Assembly: GCA_002730875.1 (NCBI GenBank)
Contig: PCBI01000019.1
Location: 434,001 to 498,000, forward strand
Length of the DNA stretch: 64,000 nt
Origin: Spirochaetaceae bacterium
Lineage (GTDB): Bacteria > Spirochaetota > Leptospiria > Leptospirales > Leptonemataceae
Direction: 5' to 3'
Numbering within the stretch: the first letter of the stretch is position 1; each line of letters opens with the position of its first letter. The notes under the pieces are model-generated. The model saw nothing but the letters and a program-made list of their open reading frames with translations. It was not told where the DNA came from and ran no database searches. A program made the position numbers and the translations under genes. Below, one piece after another: positions 56,069 to 64,000 of the stretch.

Positions 56069-57001
56069 TTATTCGGCGCCCACCGTAAATGATTGCTCCA
56101 CAGTCCAGAACAGATCCTTGAATTCCTCCGGCGCCGGGCCACCATTAATCATTATGGCGTAAGTCTTTCCTCCTGGAAGATTCCGATTCTTGATGCTTCG
56201 CAAAAAGTGACCGTCCGTATGGTAGCTGTTTCCGAAGCCGGCCAGCACGAATACGGTTTTTCCCGGGTTTTCCTTCTGGATCCGCGAAACAACGTTCTCA
56301 AGGGTTTGCGTCTTACCCTCCGCGTATGTGAGGGGAGGCTCCAGAATGGGCAGTAGTTTCCCGTCTTTGATCTGCAGGCGCACTCCGTTAATCCGGTCCG
56401 GCGCGATGGATAGACTCTCCGCGGCGCCCTGCACAAAGAAATGCGGACTGGCCGAAATTATGTGGTTTTGAATTCCGTACTTCTCCATCGACTTCCAGAT
56501 ATGCATGGAGCTCTCGAAGTAATGATGGCTGTAGACCTCAGAGAAGCGTCGTTTCGCAAAGGCAAGTATCTCATCGGGGTTGGCTCCTCCGTACTGGGTA
56601 GTCAGGAAGGTATAGGCATTCCGATGACCCAGTTCTTCATCTCGTCGCCTGTATTCCGCTTCAAAATCCGCCGCTTCATTTCTACGGAACCGGGAAGAAA
56701 AGCCCTGCTCAATGGTTAGCTCTACCAGTCCCCGGAAGATCAGCTTGCCATCTTCTCGCAACCCTTCGGAGCAGTCTCCTTTCAGAATGGTGCCGTCGAA
56801 GTCCCAGAAGGCCAAATAGATGCATCCGTTACTGCAGTGCTGTTCTTCCAGTTGCTGCCTGGTTTCCAGAATGGAATCAATGACCGCCGCCGAATGCGGC
56901 TCCTGCTTCTTTTTTGCCTCCGAGCAGTGAAGAATGAAGCTGCCTATCAGGATTGTAACGAGCAGACGGGAAAAAGCGTTGTTTACAGCGATTCGTTTCA
57001 T
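56069..57001 (-). CDS. HAD-superfamily phosphatase lipoprotein
   Basis: 310 residues from ATG 57001; ATG 57019 is also in frame. The signal ends FILHC (Cys26), a lipobox. The HAD core begins FWDFDGTILKGD with nucleophile Asp67 and acid Asp69 as in the SerB-like IB group. HIISASPHFFVQG is motif II-like, KTQTLENVVSR and VFVLAGFGNSYHTDG (motif III/IV) follow. A secreted acid-phosphatase-like enzyme is likely; the substrate is unknown. It is divergent from the patatin gene 16 bases away. Confidence 0.85.
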   Translation of the reverse strand: MKRIAVNNAFSRLLVTILIGSFILHCSEAKKKQEPHSAAVIDSILETRQQLEEQHCSNGCIYLAFWDFDGTILKGDCSEGLREDGKLIFRGLVELTIEQGFSSRFRRNEAADFEAEYRRRDEELGHRNAYTFLTTQYGGANPDEILAFAKRRFSEVYSHHYFESSMHIWKSMEKYGIQNHIISASPHFFVQGAAESLSIAPDRINGVRLQIKDGKLLPILEPPLTYAEGKTQTLENVVSRIQKENPGKTVFVLAGFGNSYHTDGHFLRSIKNRNLPGGKTYAIMINGGPAPEEFKDLFWTVEQSFTVGAE

Positions 57002-57017
57002 ATAGCTGGGCAAGACC

Positions 57018-57998
57018 ATGCCCCGTAGAAAGCGAAAGTCGCAAGAACAATTTGGACAGACATCGGGCCTGCCCCGGGCCCGGAAACGGAAAAACCGCGC
57101 ACTGATCGTGGAAGGAGGGGGAATGCGTGGCGCCTTTGCCGGCGGCGTACTGGCAGCCATGAACCGATGGTATCCGTCCAGGAGGTTCGATATAGTGGTG
57201 GGCGTTTCGGCCGGCAGTTGCTCGGCGGCCTACTACGTTACGGAGACTCCCAATGATCTGGAAGCTACTCTAAAGAATTTAAACGTATGGCGCTACGAAT
57301 TAACCGGTCGGAAGTTTCTTTCCCGGCGTCGGCTAATCGGCAAGAAAACCGTTATGGACCAGAGCTACCTGGTGGATGAGCTATTCGGTAGTCGGTATCC
57401 GTTGAAGCGGGAGCGGCTGGATCATCCGAAGACAACTCCGCTGTATGTAGTGGTCAGCAATCTTGCCTCTGGCAAACCGGAATACATCAAGGCCACCGCC
57501 GAAAACGCATTACCGCTATTGAAGGCCGCTACCGCCCTGCCCATAGCTACAAAGGGCAGAAGCTACCTGGGCGACGAAGTCTATACCGATGGGGCCGTTA
57601 CCGATCCCATTCCCGTTGAAGCTGTGATTGAAGCCGGTTATACAGATATAACCGTTGTGCTGAACCATCCCAGAAGCTACATCACCGGCCGAACCGGACG
57701 ATTCTTGAGTTTTCTTTCCTTTCCGTATAATCGCTCCATGGCCAAATTCGTGCGTCACGAGTATCATCTGAAGTACAATCGTGCCAAGGAAGTGATCAAC
57801 CATCCTCCGTCGGGAGTTAAGATTCGCATTGTGGATCCACCCATGAGTTTGCCCATGAAGATCGTAACAACGAATGAGCAGGTTCTAAATCAGGTGGTGG
57901 ATATGGGGCTGGAAGCGGGGCGAAACGCCTTCGAAAAGATGCAGAAAGAGAAGAGACGTTTCTGGGCCTGGCTTTCAGGGCCATTTCGAAAGAAATAA
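57018..57998 (+). CDS. Patatin-like phospholipase
   Basis: 326 residues. After a basic N-terminus (25 residues) the patatin fold starts ALIVEGGGMRGAFAGGVLAAM (oxyanion loop GGGxRG). The nucleophile is Ser64 in GVSAG, with Asp191 in DGAVTDP as the second member of the catalytic dyad. Length and layout match bacterial YjjU/RssA-like proteins. It hydrolyses acyl esters, likely at membranes. Basic C-terminus (QKEKRRFW). It is divergent from the HAD lipoprotein gene. Confidence 0.92.
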   Translation: MPRRKRKSQEQFGQTSGLPRARKRKNRALIVEGGGMRGAFAGGVLAAMNRWYPSRRFDIVVGVSAGSCSAAYYVTETPNDLEATLKNLNVWRYELTGRKFLSRRRLIGKKTVMDQSYLVDELFGSRYPLKRERLDHPKTTPLYVVVSNLASGKPEYIKATAENALPLLKAATALPIATKGRSYLGDEVYTDGAVTDPIPVEAVIEAGYTDITVVLNHPRSYITGRTGRFLSFLSFPYNRSMAKFVRHEYHLKYNRAKEVINHPPSGVKIRIVDPPMSLPMKIVTTNEQVLNQVVDMGLEAGRNAFEKMQKEKRRFWAWLSGPFRKK

Positions 57999-58164
57999 TA
58001 CATGGCGGATCTCGTAGGTGGCAATACGGGCCAGGTTTCGGTCGGCGAATGCGGTCTTCCTTAGTAGAAGGATTCTTTCGGAAGGAGCTATTGTAACGAT
58101 TTTTCTAGAGGAGCTATTGCGCGAACTCAAGCGGGTTTGGGTCGCTTCCTTTCCTTCTGGTCAC

Positions 58165-58737
58165 TCACTTTGTCTGATTCGTCTGATTCAACGGAAACGG
58201 AAAACCGCCGGGTGTTGGAGTCGCCGGACCGTCGATTTCCACTTTGTCCGGCAGATCATTTCTCTGGGGCCGGGGATTAAATACAGAAAGCAAGGGCATA
58301 TCCAGGGCGCTCAAGAACGGCCCCAGAAATCCCTGCAGATACTCCTGCTGAAATTCAAAGAAGTCTCCGTCAAAACCAAACTGTGTCCCGGTATGCCCTT
58401 CGATTTCCAGATACAGCACCCGGGCATATCCCGGAAAATCCTGCTGGGCTCTTAGCACCAGGTCGAATGTTTGGCTGGCGGCCTGTTCGAAGGTGGTTTC
58501 CGGTTCAACTCTATAAAGAATATGCACCGAGTTCTCCGGTCCTTCTTCGATTCCAGGGGATGCTGGCTTCTGATGTACGGGCCCCACGTTCATAGAGACA
58601 AAGGAACAAGGAAGGGCCTGCAGCGCAAAGTGTTTTCCCGGGAGGCTATCCGGTTCGCTCCGGCGCAGGGCCCGGTTCGTTGCAACGGGCCCGCAGGCCT
58701 GCATTTCCCGGTGAGAGGGGATGGTCCGGCGATTCAT
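58165..58737 (-). CDS. Hypothetical protein
   Basis: 190 residues from ATG 58737; several later starts (58704, 58593) are possible because the first 40 residues are less protein-like. The better part (about 45-185) reads SVHILYRVEPETTFEQAASQ and YARVLYLEIEGHTGTQFGFD, mixed alpha/beta, then a long hydrophobic helix-loop region. No motif recognised. It converges with the patatin gene. Confidence 0.5.
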   Translation of the reverse strand: MNRRTIPSHREMQACGPVATNRALRRSEPDSLPGKHFALQALPCSFVSMNVGPVHQKPASPGIEEGPENSVHILYRVEPETTFEQAASQTFDLVLRAQQDFPGYARVLYLEIEGHTGTQFGFDGDFFEFQQEYLQGFLGPFLSALDMPLLSVFNPRPQRNDLPDKVEIDGPATPTPGGFPFPLNQTNQTK

Positions 58738-58841
58738 GAAAGACGCCGGCAAGACTCATGAAGGACTCATGCAAGATTAAGCGAAAGGGGCCGGGTCAGC
58801 AGCAGGGTTCAGCAAGTCCATTATTGAATCGGAATCGCAAA

Positions 58842-59516
58842 TCAGGCAGGTGGCCAGCCAAAGCTCTCCAGCGAATCCAGAATTAGATGCGCTTTTTGAA
58901 TCGACGGATGATTGCGGTGGTCCGGATGCGGAACTGCGATTACCTGCATCCCGGCGGCCAGAGCCGACTCCACTCCACCGGGACTATCTTCCAGAGCCAG
59001 GCAATCAGGCGGGGGAACTCCCAGTAGCTTGCAGGCGCTCAAGTAGACATCCGGGGCCGGTTTTCCTTTTCTTTCTTCCTGCGCGGAGTGAATCACTTGA
59101 AAATAATGGGCGATCTCCAGTTTTTTCAGCGCGGTTTGAATGACCGATGTAAAGGATGAAGAGGCCAGCCCTACAGGCATGCTTTCCGAAAGCGCTCGCA
59201 CAGCGTTCAGGGCGCCAGGCATGGGCGTCCCATCGCGCCGGATTCGGTCTTTCACTTCGGTCAGGATTTCTTCAACCAGCGTGTCATCGTCGGCATTTCC
59301 CAGAGCATCGGGTCGCCTTTCTTTCCAGTAGCTTACTACTTCGTCGATGCGCAATCCCATGGTTTGCATACAATCTTCCCGTTGCAGCGCCAGACCATGA
59401 TTTCCAAATATCAGGATTTCCGAATCCTGCCAGATGGGCTCCGAATCAATGAGCAATCCATCCATATCGAATACGGCCGCTTTCACTTTTTCTGGCAGAA
59501 GGGATCCCCTGGGCAT
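58842..59516 (-). CDS. HAD hydrolase, HxpB/YniC-like sugar phosphatase
   Basis: 224 residues from ATG 59516. The motifs are in order: nucleophile AAVFDMDGLLIDSEPIW (Asp17 and Asp19), motif II GLASSSFTSVI (Ser), motif III Lys in ERKGKPAPDVYL, and motif IV LALEDSPGGVESALAAGM. The cap is inserted after motif I, as in the beta-phosphoglucomutase-like group that includes the 2-deoxyglucose-6-phosphatase and hexitol phosphatase of E. coli. It acts in the cytoplasm. It is divergent from the DprE1-like gene 55 bases away. Confidence 0.9.
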   Translation of the reverse strand: MPRGSLLPEKVKAAVFDMDGLLIDSEPIWQDSEILIFGNHGLALQREDCMQTMGLRIDEVVSYWKERRPDALGNADDDTLVEEILTEVKDRIRRDGTPMPGALNAVRALSESMPVGLASSSFTSVIQTALKKLEIAHYFQVIHSAQEERKGKPAPDVYLSACKLLGVPPPDCLALEDSPGGVESALAAGMQVIAVPHPDHRNHPSIQKAHLILDSLESFGWPPA

Positions 59517-59571
59517 AGAGCGAAAAGGTTTTGCGCCATAAATTCTGCAATATTTTCTGACTCTACCTCCT

Positions 59572-60906
59572 ATGATCGAACATGAAGAGAAGCTTTCGGG
59601 CTGGGGACTGTACCCGGCAGTCAACAATACGGTTCTCACCGGCAAGAATGTAGAAACCGAGTTACCTCTGTACTCCGATGTTACAGTACGGGGTTTGGGC
59701 CGAAGCTATGCGGACCAGGCCATTAACTCCACTGGCTACGTACTGCCCTATATTGACCGTCAAAGATTCCTGGCTTTCGATGAGCGCACCGGTCATCTGG
59801 AATGCGAAGCCGGTCTGTCCTTATTCGAAATTATCCGGGTTCTGGGGCCCCGGGGATTCTTTCCCATGATCACCCCTGGCACCAAGTTCGTCACCGTGGG
59901 AGGGGCCATTGCCAACGATGTGCACGGAAAGGCCCACCATGTTGACGGAAGCTTCAAGAACTGCGTCGAGAGTTTTGATATTTTATTGGCCAGCGGCAAG
60001 GTAATCACGGCCAATCGCAAAAAGCACTCGGAGCTGTTTCATGCCAACTTTGGTGGTCTGGGTCTGCTGGGGCTCATACTGCGGGCTCGCATCCGATTGC
60101 GAAAGATTGAAACCACTTACTTTCGCCAGAGCTCATTTCGTGCTCGAAACCTGGATGAAATGCTGGACTTGATCGACGAAAAGGACCGGGAGTTTCCTTA
60201 TTCCGTGGCCTGGGTGAATCCGCTGGCCCGGGGCAAATCACTGGGTAAAGGTATACTCACTGCCGGTGACCATGCCAGGCTGGATGAGCTGCCGGCGAAG
60301 CTGGCCAGGGAGCCGTTGAAAGTAGGAGGCATGCCAGGATTGAGCGTTCCTTTTTTCATGCCCGGATTTGCCCTGAACGCTCTGACTCTGCGAATCCTGA
60401 ATGGCGCCATTGACTATGTTCAATCCCATGCCGGGCAGTTCAGTCATTATGATTCCTTCTTCTATCCTCTGGATGCCATCAACAACTGGAATCGTGGTTA
60501 CGGTAAGCGAGGCTTCACCCAGTACCAGTTTGTTGTTCCTGTGGAAGGCGCGCGAAAGTCCATTCGGCGCATCATGGAAGAAATCGCCGCCGGCGGTTGT
60601 AAGCCTTTCCTGAACGTTCTCAAGAAGTTCGGCAAAGGTACAAACTATCTGTCTTTTCCTATGCCAGGTTATACCTTTGCCATCGACTTCCCAATTTCGA
60701 AAAAGCTATTTCCGTTCTTGAAGCGATTGGATGCCCTGGTTCTGGATGCGGGCGGTCGCATCTATGCCGGCAAGGATGCGACGTTGGATGCCCAATCCTT
60801 TGCGGCCATGTATCCGGAGCTGGACGCATGGAAGAAAGTTAAGAAGAAATACGACCCCAAAAACATGTTTCAATCGGATATTGGCCGGAGGCTGGGACTA
60901 CTATGA
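59572..60906 (+). CDS. DprE1-like FAD-dependent oxidase
   Basis: 444 residues. The family is that of decaprenylphosphoryl-ribose oxidase: FAD-binding type 4 with VRGLGRSYADQAINS, TPGTKFVTVGGAIANDVHGKAHHVDGSF (the DprE1 TPGT and HGKxHH motifs) and a C-terminal ALO-type domain ending NMFQSDIGRRLGL. The residue matching DprE1 Cys387 is Ala370 (YTFAIDFP). It is probably part of sugar-lipid biosynthesis or envelope modification. No DprE2 partner is near. It leads a four-gene operon with signalling genes, overlapping the next by 4 bases (ATGA). Confidence 0.88.
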   Translation: MIEHEEKLSGWGLYPAVNNTVLTGKNVETELPLYSDVTVRGLGRSYADQAINSTGYVLPYIDRQRFLAFDERTGHLECEAGLSLFEIIRVLGPRGFFPMITPGTKFVTVGGAIANDVHGKAHHVDGSFKNCVESFDILLASGKVITANRKKHSELFHANFGGLGLLGLILRARIRLRKIETTYFRQSSFRARNLDEMLDLIDEKDREFPYSVAWVNPLARGKSLGKGILTAGDHARLDELPAKLAREPLKVGGMPGLSVPFFMPGFALNALTLRILNGAIDYVQSHAGQFSHYDSFFYPLDAINNWNRGYGKRGFTQYQFVVPVEGARKSIRRIMEEIAAGGCKPFLNVLKKFGKGTNYLSFPMPGYTFAIDFPISKKLFPFLKRLDALVLDAGGRIYAGKDATLDAQSFAAMYPELDAWKKVKKKYDPKNMFQSDIGRRLGLL

Positions 60907-61280
60907 GCCGTATCATCATCACCGACGATAGCATTACGGCCCGGCTTACCATTCAAAAGCTCATACAGGAGTATTTCGCCGCAGCGGGAAGAGAGGCCCC
61001 CGAGTTCCTTCAGGCCGCCAGCGGGGAAGAGGTCCTGGGCCAATTATCCGGAACCACAGATCTTTTGCTGATTACGCTGGATGTGAACATGCCTGGGAAG
61101 GATGGATTAACCCTGGCCGAAGAGATTCAGAAATCCCGGCCCGGCATCCCCATACTTGTGATTTCCGCCAACGTGCAGAAATCCATTCAAGACCGGGCCG
61201 GGTCCATGGGTCTGCATTTTCTGGAGAAGCCAGTGAACCTGGAAAAGATGAAAGCAAGCCTTGCGAAGCTAGGCCTTTAG
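60903..61280 (+). CDS. CheY-like response regulator
   Basis: 125 residues, a lone receiver domain. Visible are the acidic pocket ITDDSIT (7-13), acceptor Asp in LLITLDVNMPGKDGLTL (about residue 60), Ser in LVISANV and Lys in FLEKPVNLEKM. The start overlaps the preceding stop as ATGA, so translation is coupled. Its partners are likely the CheC-like phosphatase and hybrid kinase immediately downstream. Confidence 0.93.
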   Translation: MSRIIITDDSITARLTIQKLIQEYFAAAGREAPEFLQAASGEEVLGQLSGTTDLLLITLDVNMPGKDGLTLAEEIQKSRPGIPILVISANVQKSIQDRAGSMGLHFLEKPVNLEKMKASLAKLGL

Positions 61281-61284
61281 TGCG

Positions 61285-61899
61285 ATGGAGCTTTCGGAAC
61301 TACAAAAAGACATACTTCTGGAGGCCTTCAATATTGGCATGGGTCGGGCGGCGGCTACCTTGAGTCAGATGGCTCATCAAGAAGTGGCGCTTTCCATTCC
61401 TTCCATTGAAATTGTACGTTCTAGAGAGCATCCCGGGCATATTCCGGAGGCGGTTTCCCTGGCGGCTGTAAGCCAATCGTTTCGCGGCGATTTTGGTCAG
61501 GCAACATCCCTTCTGATGTTTCCGCAGGATCGAAGCTATGAATTGGTGCGAATCCTTCTCGGTGAGGATGTGCCCCTGGAGACCATGCCCGAATTGGAAC
61601 AGGATGCCATGAAAGAAGTGGGAAACATCATCCTCAATTCGCTGATTGGTTCCTTCGCAGAAATCGCCAGACAGGGATTCCAGGTTTCTTTACCCGAGTT
61701 TAGAAGAGACAACTGGGCCAGGTTGTCCGGTCATTCCCTGGGAGGCGCCGGCGCGGACGAGTCTTCGGGACCCATGCTTCTGATAATGATTGATTTTTCG
61801 CTGAGCGAATCTTCGCTACAGGGATATCTTGCAGTGTTTCTACAAACCGACGGTCTGAATATGCTGCTGAAGGATCTCTCCAGCGAGGAGCCTCTGTGA
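61285..61899 (+). CDS. CheC-like phosphatase
   Basis: 204 residues. The two CheC/CheX/FliY active-site regions are visible: ILLEAFNIGMGRAAATLSQ near residue 11 (Glu...Asn in E-x-x-N pattern) and DAMKEVGNIILNSLIGS near 110 (Glu...Asn). CheC proteins dephosphorylate CheY-P, so the receiver before it is the natural substrate. It sits 4 bases after that gene, and its stop overlaps the next start (GTGA). Confidence 0.9.
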   Translation: MELSELQKDILLEAFNIGMGRAAATLSQMAHQEVALSIPSIEIVRSREHPGHIPEAVSLAAVSQSFRGDFGQATSLLMFPQDRSYELVRILLGEDVPLETMPELEQDAMKEVGNIILNSLIGSFAEIARQGFQVSLPEFRRDNWARLSGHSLGGAGADESSGPMLLIMIDFSLSESSLQGYLAVFLQTDGLNMLLKDLSSEEPL

Positions 61900-63545
61900 C
61901 TCTGCTTTCGCAGCTCGGAGATCTGGTTCCGTTTCTTTCGGAGCAGATCTTTGCGCAGCTGCCCATGGGTCTTCTGGTTCTGGACGATAACAAACGAGTT
62001 CTGGGCATAAATGAGTGGTTGCTTTCTCGTTTTCCTCCGGAGCTGAATCGCGAAGAATTGCTTCTGAACCGAGATCTGTTGCAAACGTTACCGGAATTGA
62101 CGAACTCCAGGCTTTCATTTGCCATTGATCAGGCCCTGATTGCCGGACAACCAGGATTTCTTTCGCAGTCCCTGAACCCCCATCCCCTACCATTGTACGC
62201 AGGAGGGGATCGATCCACCGAACGGTTACATCAAACATTGAACATTATTCCTTTGCGAAGCAGGGACCGGATGTTCTGCCTGATTCAGGTGGAGGACGTA
62301 AGCCATGCCGTGCAAAGGGAAAAGCTTTTAGCTCGAAAAGCCGCCGTGGCCCGGGATAAAGAGCTGGAATTGGCGGCGGCCCTGGAAGTGGCGGAGGAGG
62401 CCTCCCGGGCCAAGAGCCGATTTCTGGCCCATATGAGTCACGATATTCGCACGCCTCTCGTCAGCTTGCTGGGGTTTACCGAATACCTGTTGGACACAGA
62501 TATTTCGGCCGATCAGAGGCTGCATTTGGAGATTATTCGAAATTCCGGGGACACGTTACTCTATTTGCTAAACGACATTCTGGACTTCGCTCGCATAGAA
62601 GCGGGAAAGGTGCAATTTCAGAACGAATCTGTTTCGCTGCAATCGGTCTTAAAGGAGGCCATTGGACCTTTCCTGGCCGTGGCGGCCCAGAAGCAACTGG
62701 ATCTGGAGTACTCCCTGGATCCGGACCTGCCTGCCTATGTTCAAAGCGATTCCAATCGATTAAAACAGGTATTGCATAACCTGATTAGCAACGCTGTGAA
62801 GTTCACCGAGCGGGGGAGAATAACGGTGGATGTTCGACCAGTGGAAGCTGGAATACAATTCCTGGTGGAGGATACCGGTTTGGGCATCAGTCCGGATAAA
62901 CAAACGGACATATTCGAGAGCTTTGCCCAGGAGGATGAATCCAGCGCGCGAAAATACGGAGGAACTGGCCTGGGTCTTACCATCGTTAAGTCCCTCGTGG
63001 ATCTAATGCATGGTACTGTGGAGGTTCAGAGTCCGGTGGGGCTTCCGTCGTTGACGGAGGCGCCGTCGCCCGTAGCTGGTCGGAATCCAGGGGGGCCCGG
63101 GAGCCGATTTGTGGTAACCCTGCCGCTTGCTGCCGCCGACGCCGGACCATCGCCTAGCAGGCTGGAAACAGGATACTGTTTCCAGGGGAAACGAGTACTT
63201 CTGGCCGAGGACAATCCCGACAATCGGCTGCTTTTTGATCGCTTCTTCAAGAAGATGAACCTGGAGTATGAGAATGCGAAGAACGGGTTGGAAGCGGTGG
63301 AGAAGGTCCAGAGCGGCGACTTCGATCTAATACTGATGGATATTCAGATGCCCGAGATGGACGGATATACGGCTACGCGAAAGATTCGGGAACTGGGCTA
63401 CGTAAAACCGGTGATTGCGCTGACGGCCAATGCGTACAAGGAGGACCGGGAAATGGCCCTGGAAGCGGGCATGAGCGATCACCTGGCCAAGCCCATTAGC
63501 CGGAAGTCCCTGGAAGAAAGCCTGGCTCGCTGGTTGCTGCAATAA
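61896..63545 (+). CDS. PAS-hybrid histidine kinase
   Basis: 549 residues, GTG start overlapping the CheC stop as GTGA. A PAS-like domain at about 10-140 (IFAQLPMGLLVLDDNKRVLG) leads to HisKA FLAHMSHDIRTPLVSL, HATPase NLISNAVKFTERGR, EDTGLGIS and GTGLGLTIV, and a receiver: LLAEDNPDNR, acceptor Asp in LILMDIQMPEMDG and ANAYKEDREMA. It has no membrane helix. It probably phosphorylates the CheY-like protein of the same operon. Confidence 0.93.
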   Translation: MTLLSQLGDLVPFLSEQIFAQLPMGLLVLDDNKRVLGINEWLLSRFPPELNREELLLNRDLLQTLPELTNSRLSFAIDQALIAGQPGFLSQSLNPHPLPLYAGGDRSTERLHQTLNIIPLRSRDRMFCLIQVEDVSHAVQREKLLARKAAVARDKELELAAALEVAEEASRAKSRFLAHMSHDIRTPLVSLLGFTEYLLDTDISADQRLHLEIIRNSGDTLLYLLNDILDFARIEAGKVQFQNESVSLQSVLKEAIGPFLAVAAQKQLDLEYSLDPDLPAYVQSDSNRLKQVLHNLISNAVKFTERGRITVDVRPVEAGIQFLVEDTGLGISPDKQTDIFESFAQEDESSARKYGGTGLGLTIVKSLVDLMHGTVEVQSPVGLPSLTEAPSPVAGRNPGGPGSRFVVTLPLAAADAGPSPSRLETGYCFQGKRVLLAEDNPDNRLLFDRFFKKMNLEYENAKNGLEAVEKVQSGDFDLILMDIQMPEMDGYTATRKIRELGYVKPVIALTANAYKEDREMALEAGMSDHLAKPISRKSLEESLARWLLQ

Positions 63546-63830
63546 TTCCGTCAATCGTTACCTCGAAAGTCTTCTTATATACTCGTTTTTGATCCATTTG
63601 CGTTGGCTCTTTCCTGGTTCGAATCGCCCACAGCTACCCGCGCTTGCTTACTTTGCCTACAGAAGCCTTGCGATCCTGACAATAGCCTGCCGCGGCCTCG
63701 GGACCATACCAATCCCCTGGATTGAGTCCGGGACCACCAATAGTAGGACACTTCTTGCCAGGGTCTTTCCGGATTTGCGCTTCATACTTGACGACAGGGC
63801 TATCCGTATAGCTTATTATGCCCAACCAAT

Positions 63831-64000
63831 ATGAAAGATCTGCACAGCCCTCCCAGCTTTCGCTATAACAAATACGTTCAATCTGAACCGGCCGTTGCCT
63901 TTCGGGCGTGGTTTAGATCCGTCCGGCGCGAATCTCCGCGAGTAATACGGCGAACAATTTCGCAGATCGCTGGTATCAAAGAATGCCTGTCCCTTAGATC
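63831..64000 (+). CDS. Partial gene, cut by window end
   Basis: ATG 63831 opens a frame (MKDLHSPPSFRYNKYVQ, then Arg-rich RAWFRSVRRESPRVIRR) that stays open for 56 codons to the window end. The composition is protein-like and basic. No family could be assigned from this much. The 285 bases before it hold no clear gene; the 81-codon frame at 63589 there looks spurious. Confidence 0.5.
   Translation, partial: MKDLHSPPSFRYNKYVQSEPAVAFRAWFRSVRRESPRVIRRTISQIAGIKECLSLR

Noticed and set aside
63589..63834. 81-codon frame near the window end
   Set aside because: Composition is not protein-like, it lacks a ribosome-binding site and it overlaps the more convincing start at 63831.

Overview
The window reads as a chromosome segment of a Leptospirales spirochaete, most like the Leptonema/Turneriella side of the group rather than Leptospira proper. 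The pointers are a near-balanced base composition, frequent TTG starts, a very high density of predicted lipoproteins with relaxed lipoboxes, Lcl/DUF1566 proteins, several class III cyclases and hybrid kinases, and a BLUF-adenylate cyclase of the kind described from Leptonema illini and Turneriella parva. No rRNA, tRNA, CRISPR array, transposase or prophage was recognised, and the species is not proven.

Layout. 1-224 is a non-coding block of small hairpins inside a 64-base direct repeat. 279-3877 holds small lipoprotein genes of unknown role. 3886-10990 is an operon of a MoxR-type AAA+ ATPase, a DUF58 protein, a transglutaminase with a Gly/Gln-rich repeat, a PQQ-propeller lipoprotein and a probable outer-membrane protein. 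11272-14189 (minus strand) encodes a thioredoxin-like/LamG/ankyrin secreted protein and a GHL10-type glycosidase-like lipoprotein. A perfect 29-base palindrome of CsoR/CstR type precedes a solitary RND pump (14389-17691). 17864-24650 holds small soluble and membrane-anchored proteins, an Aer-type PAS-GAF cyclase, a flavodoxin-fold reductase divergent from an ArsR regulator, and a DUF1566 protein.

24651-27403 is the groESL locus, with four 17-base motifs at about 40-base spacing, a CIRCE-like HrcA site and a terminator. 28759-30392 carries the BLUF-adenylate cyclase and a single-domain response regulator. 30561-35201 is a surface-glycan operon: fused nucleotidyltransferase-glycosyltransferase, nucleotide-sugar epimerase, and glycosyltransferase with a polytopic membrane domain. 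37013-40257 (minus) is a second MoxR group with a VWA protein and an L,D-transpeptidase. 40341-48343 is a secreted-protein region: a 1346-residue lipoprotein, an OmpA-like lipoprotein and two tandem astacin-like metalloprotease lipoproteins. 48565-57998 has two hybrid histidine kinases, a SanA-like protein, a thioredoxin-fold protein, a HAD lipoprotein and a patatin. 58842-63545 ends with a HAD phosphatase and a tightly overlapped operon of a DprE1-like FAD oxidase, CheY-like regulator, CheC-like phosphatase and hybrid histidine kinase. A further gene is cut by the window end.

Much of the window concerns the cell envelope (lipoproteins, peptidoglycan cross-linking, surface sugars, secreted proteases) and sensing (light, redox, phosphorelay, cAMP). 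The most noteworthy signals are the DprE1-CheY-CheC-kinase operon, the CsoR-like operator on an orphan RND pump, the motif array before groESL, the epimerase lacking its catalytic tyrosine, and the pair of flavin-dependent cyclases.
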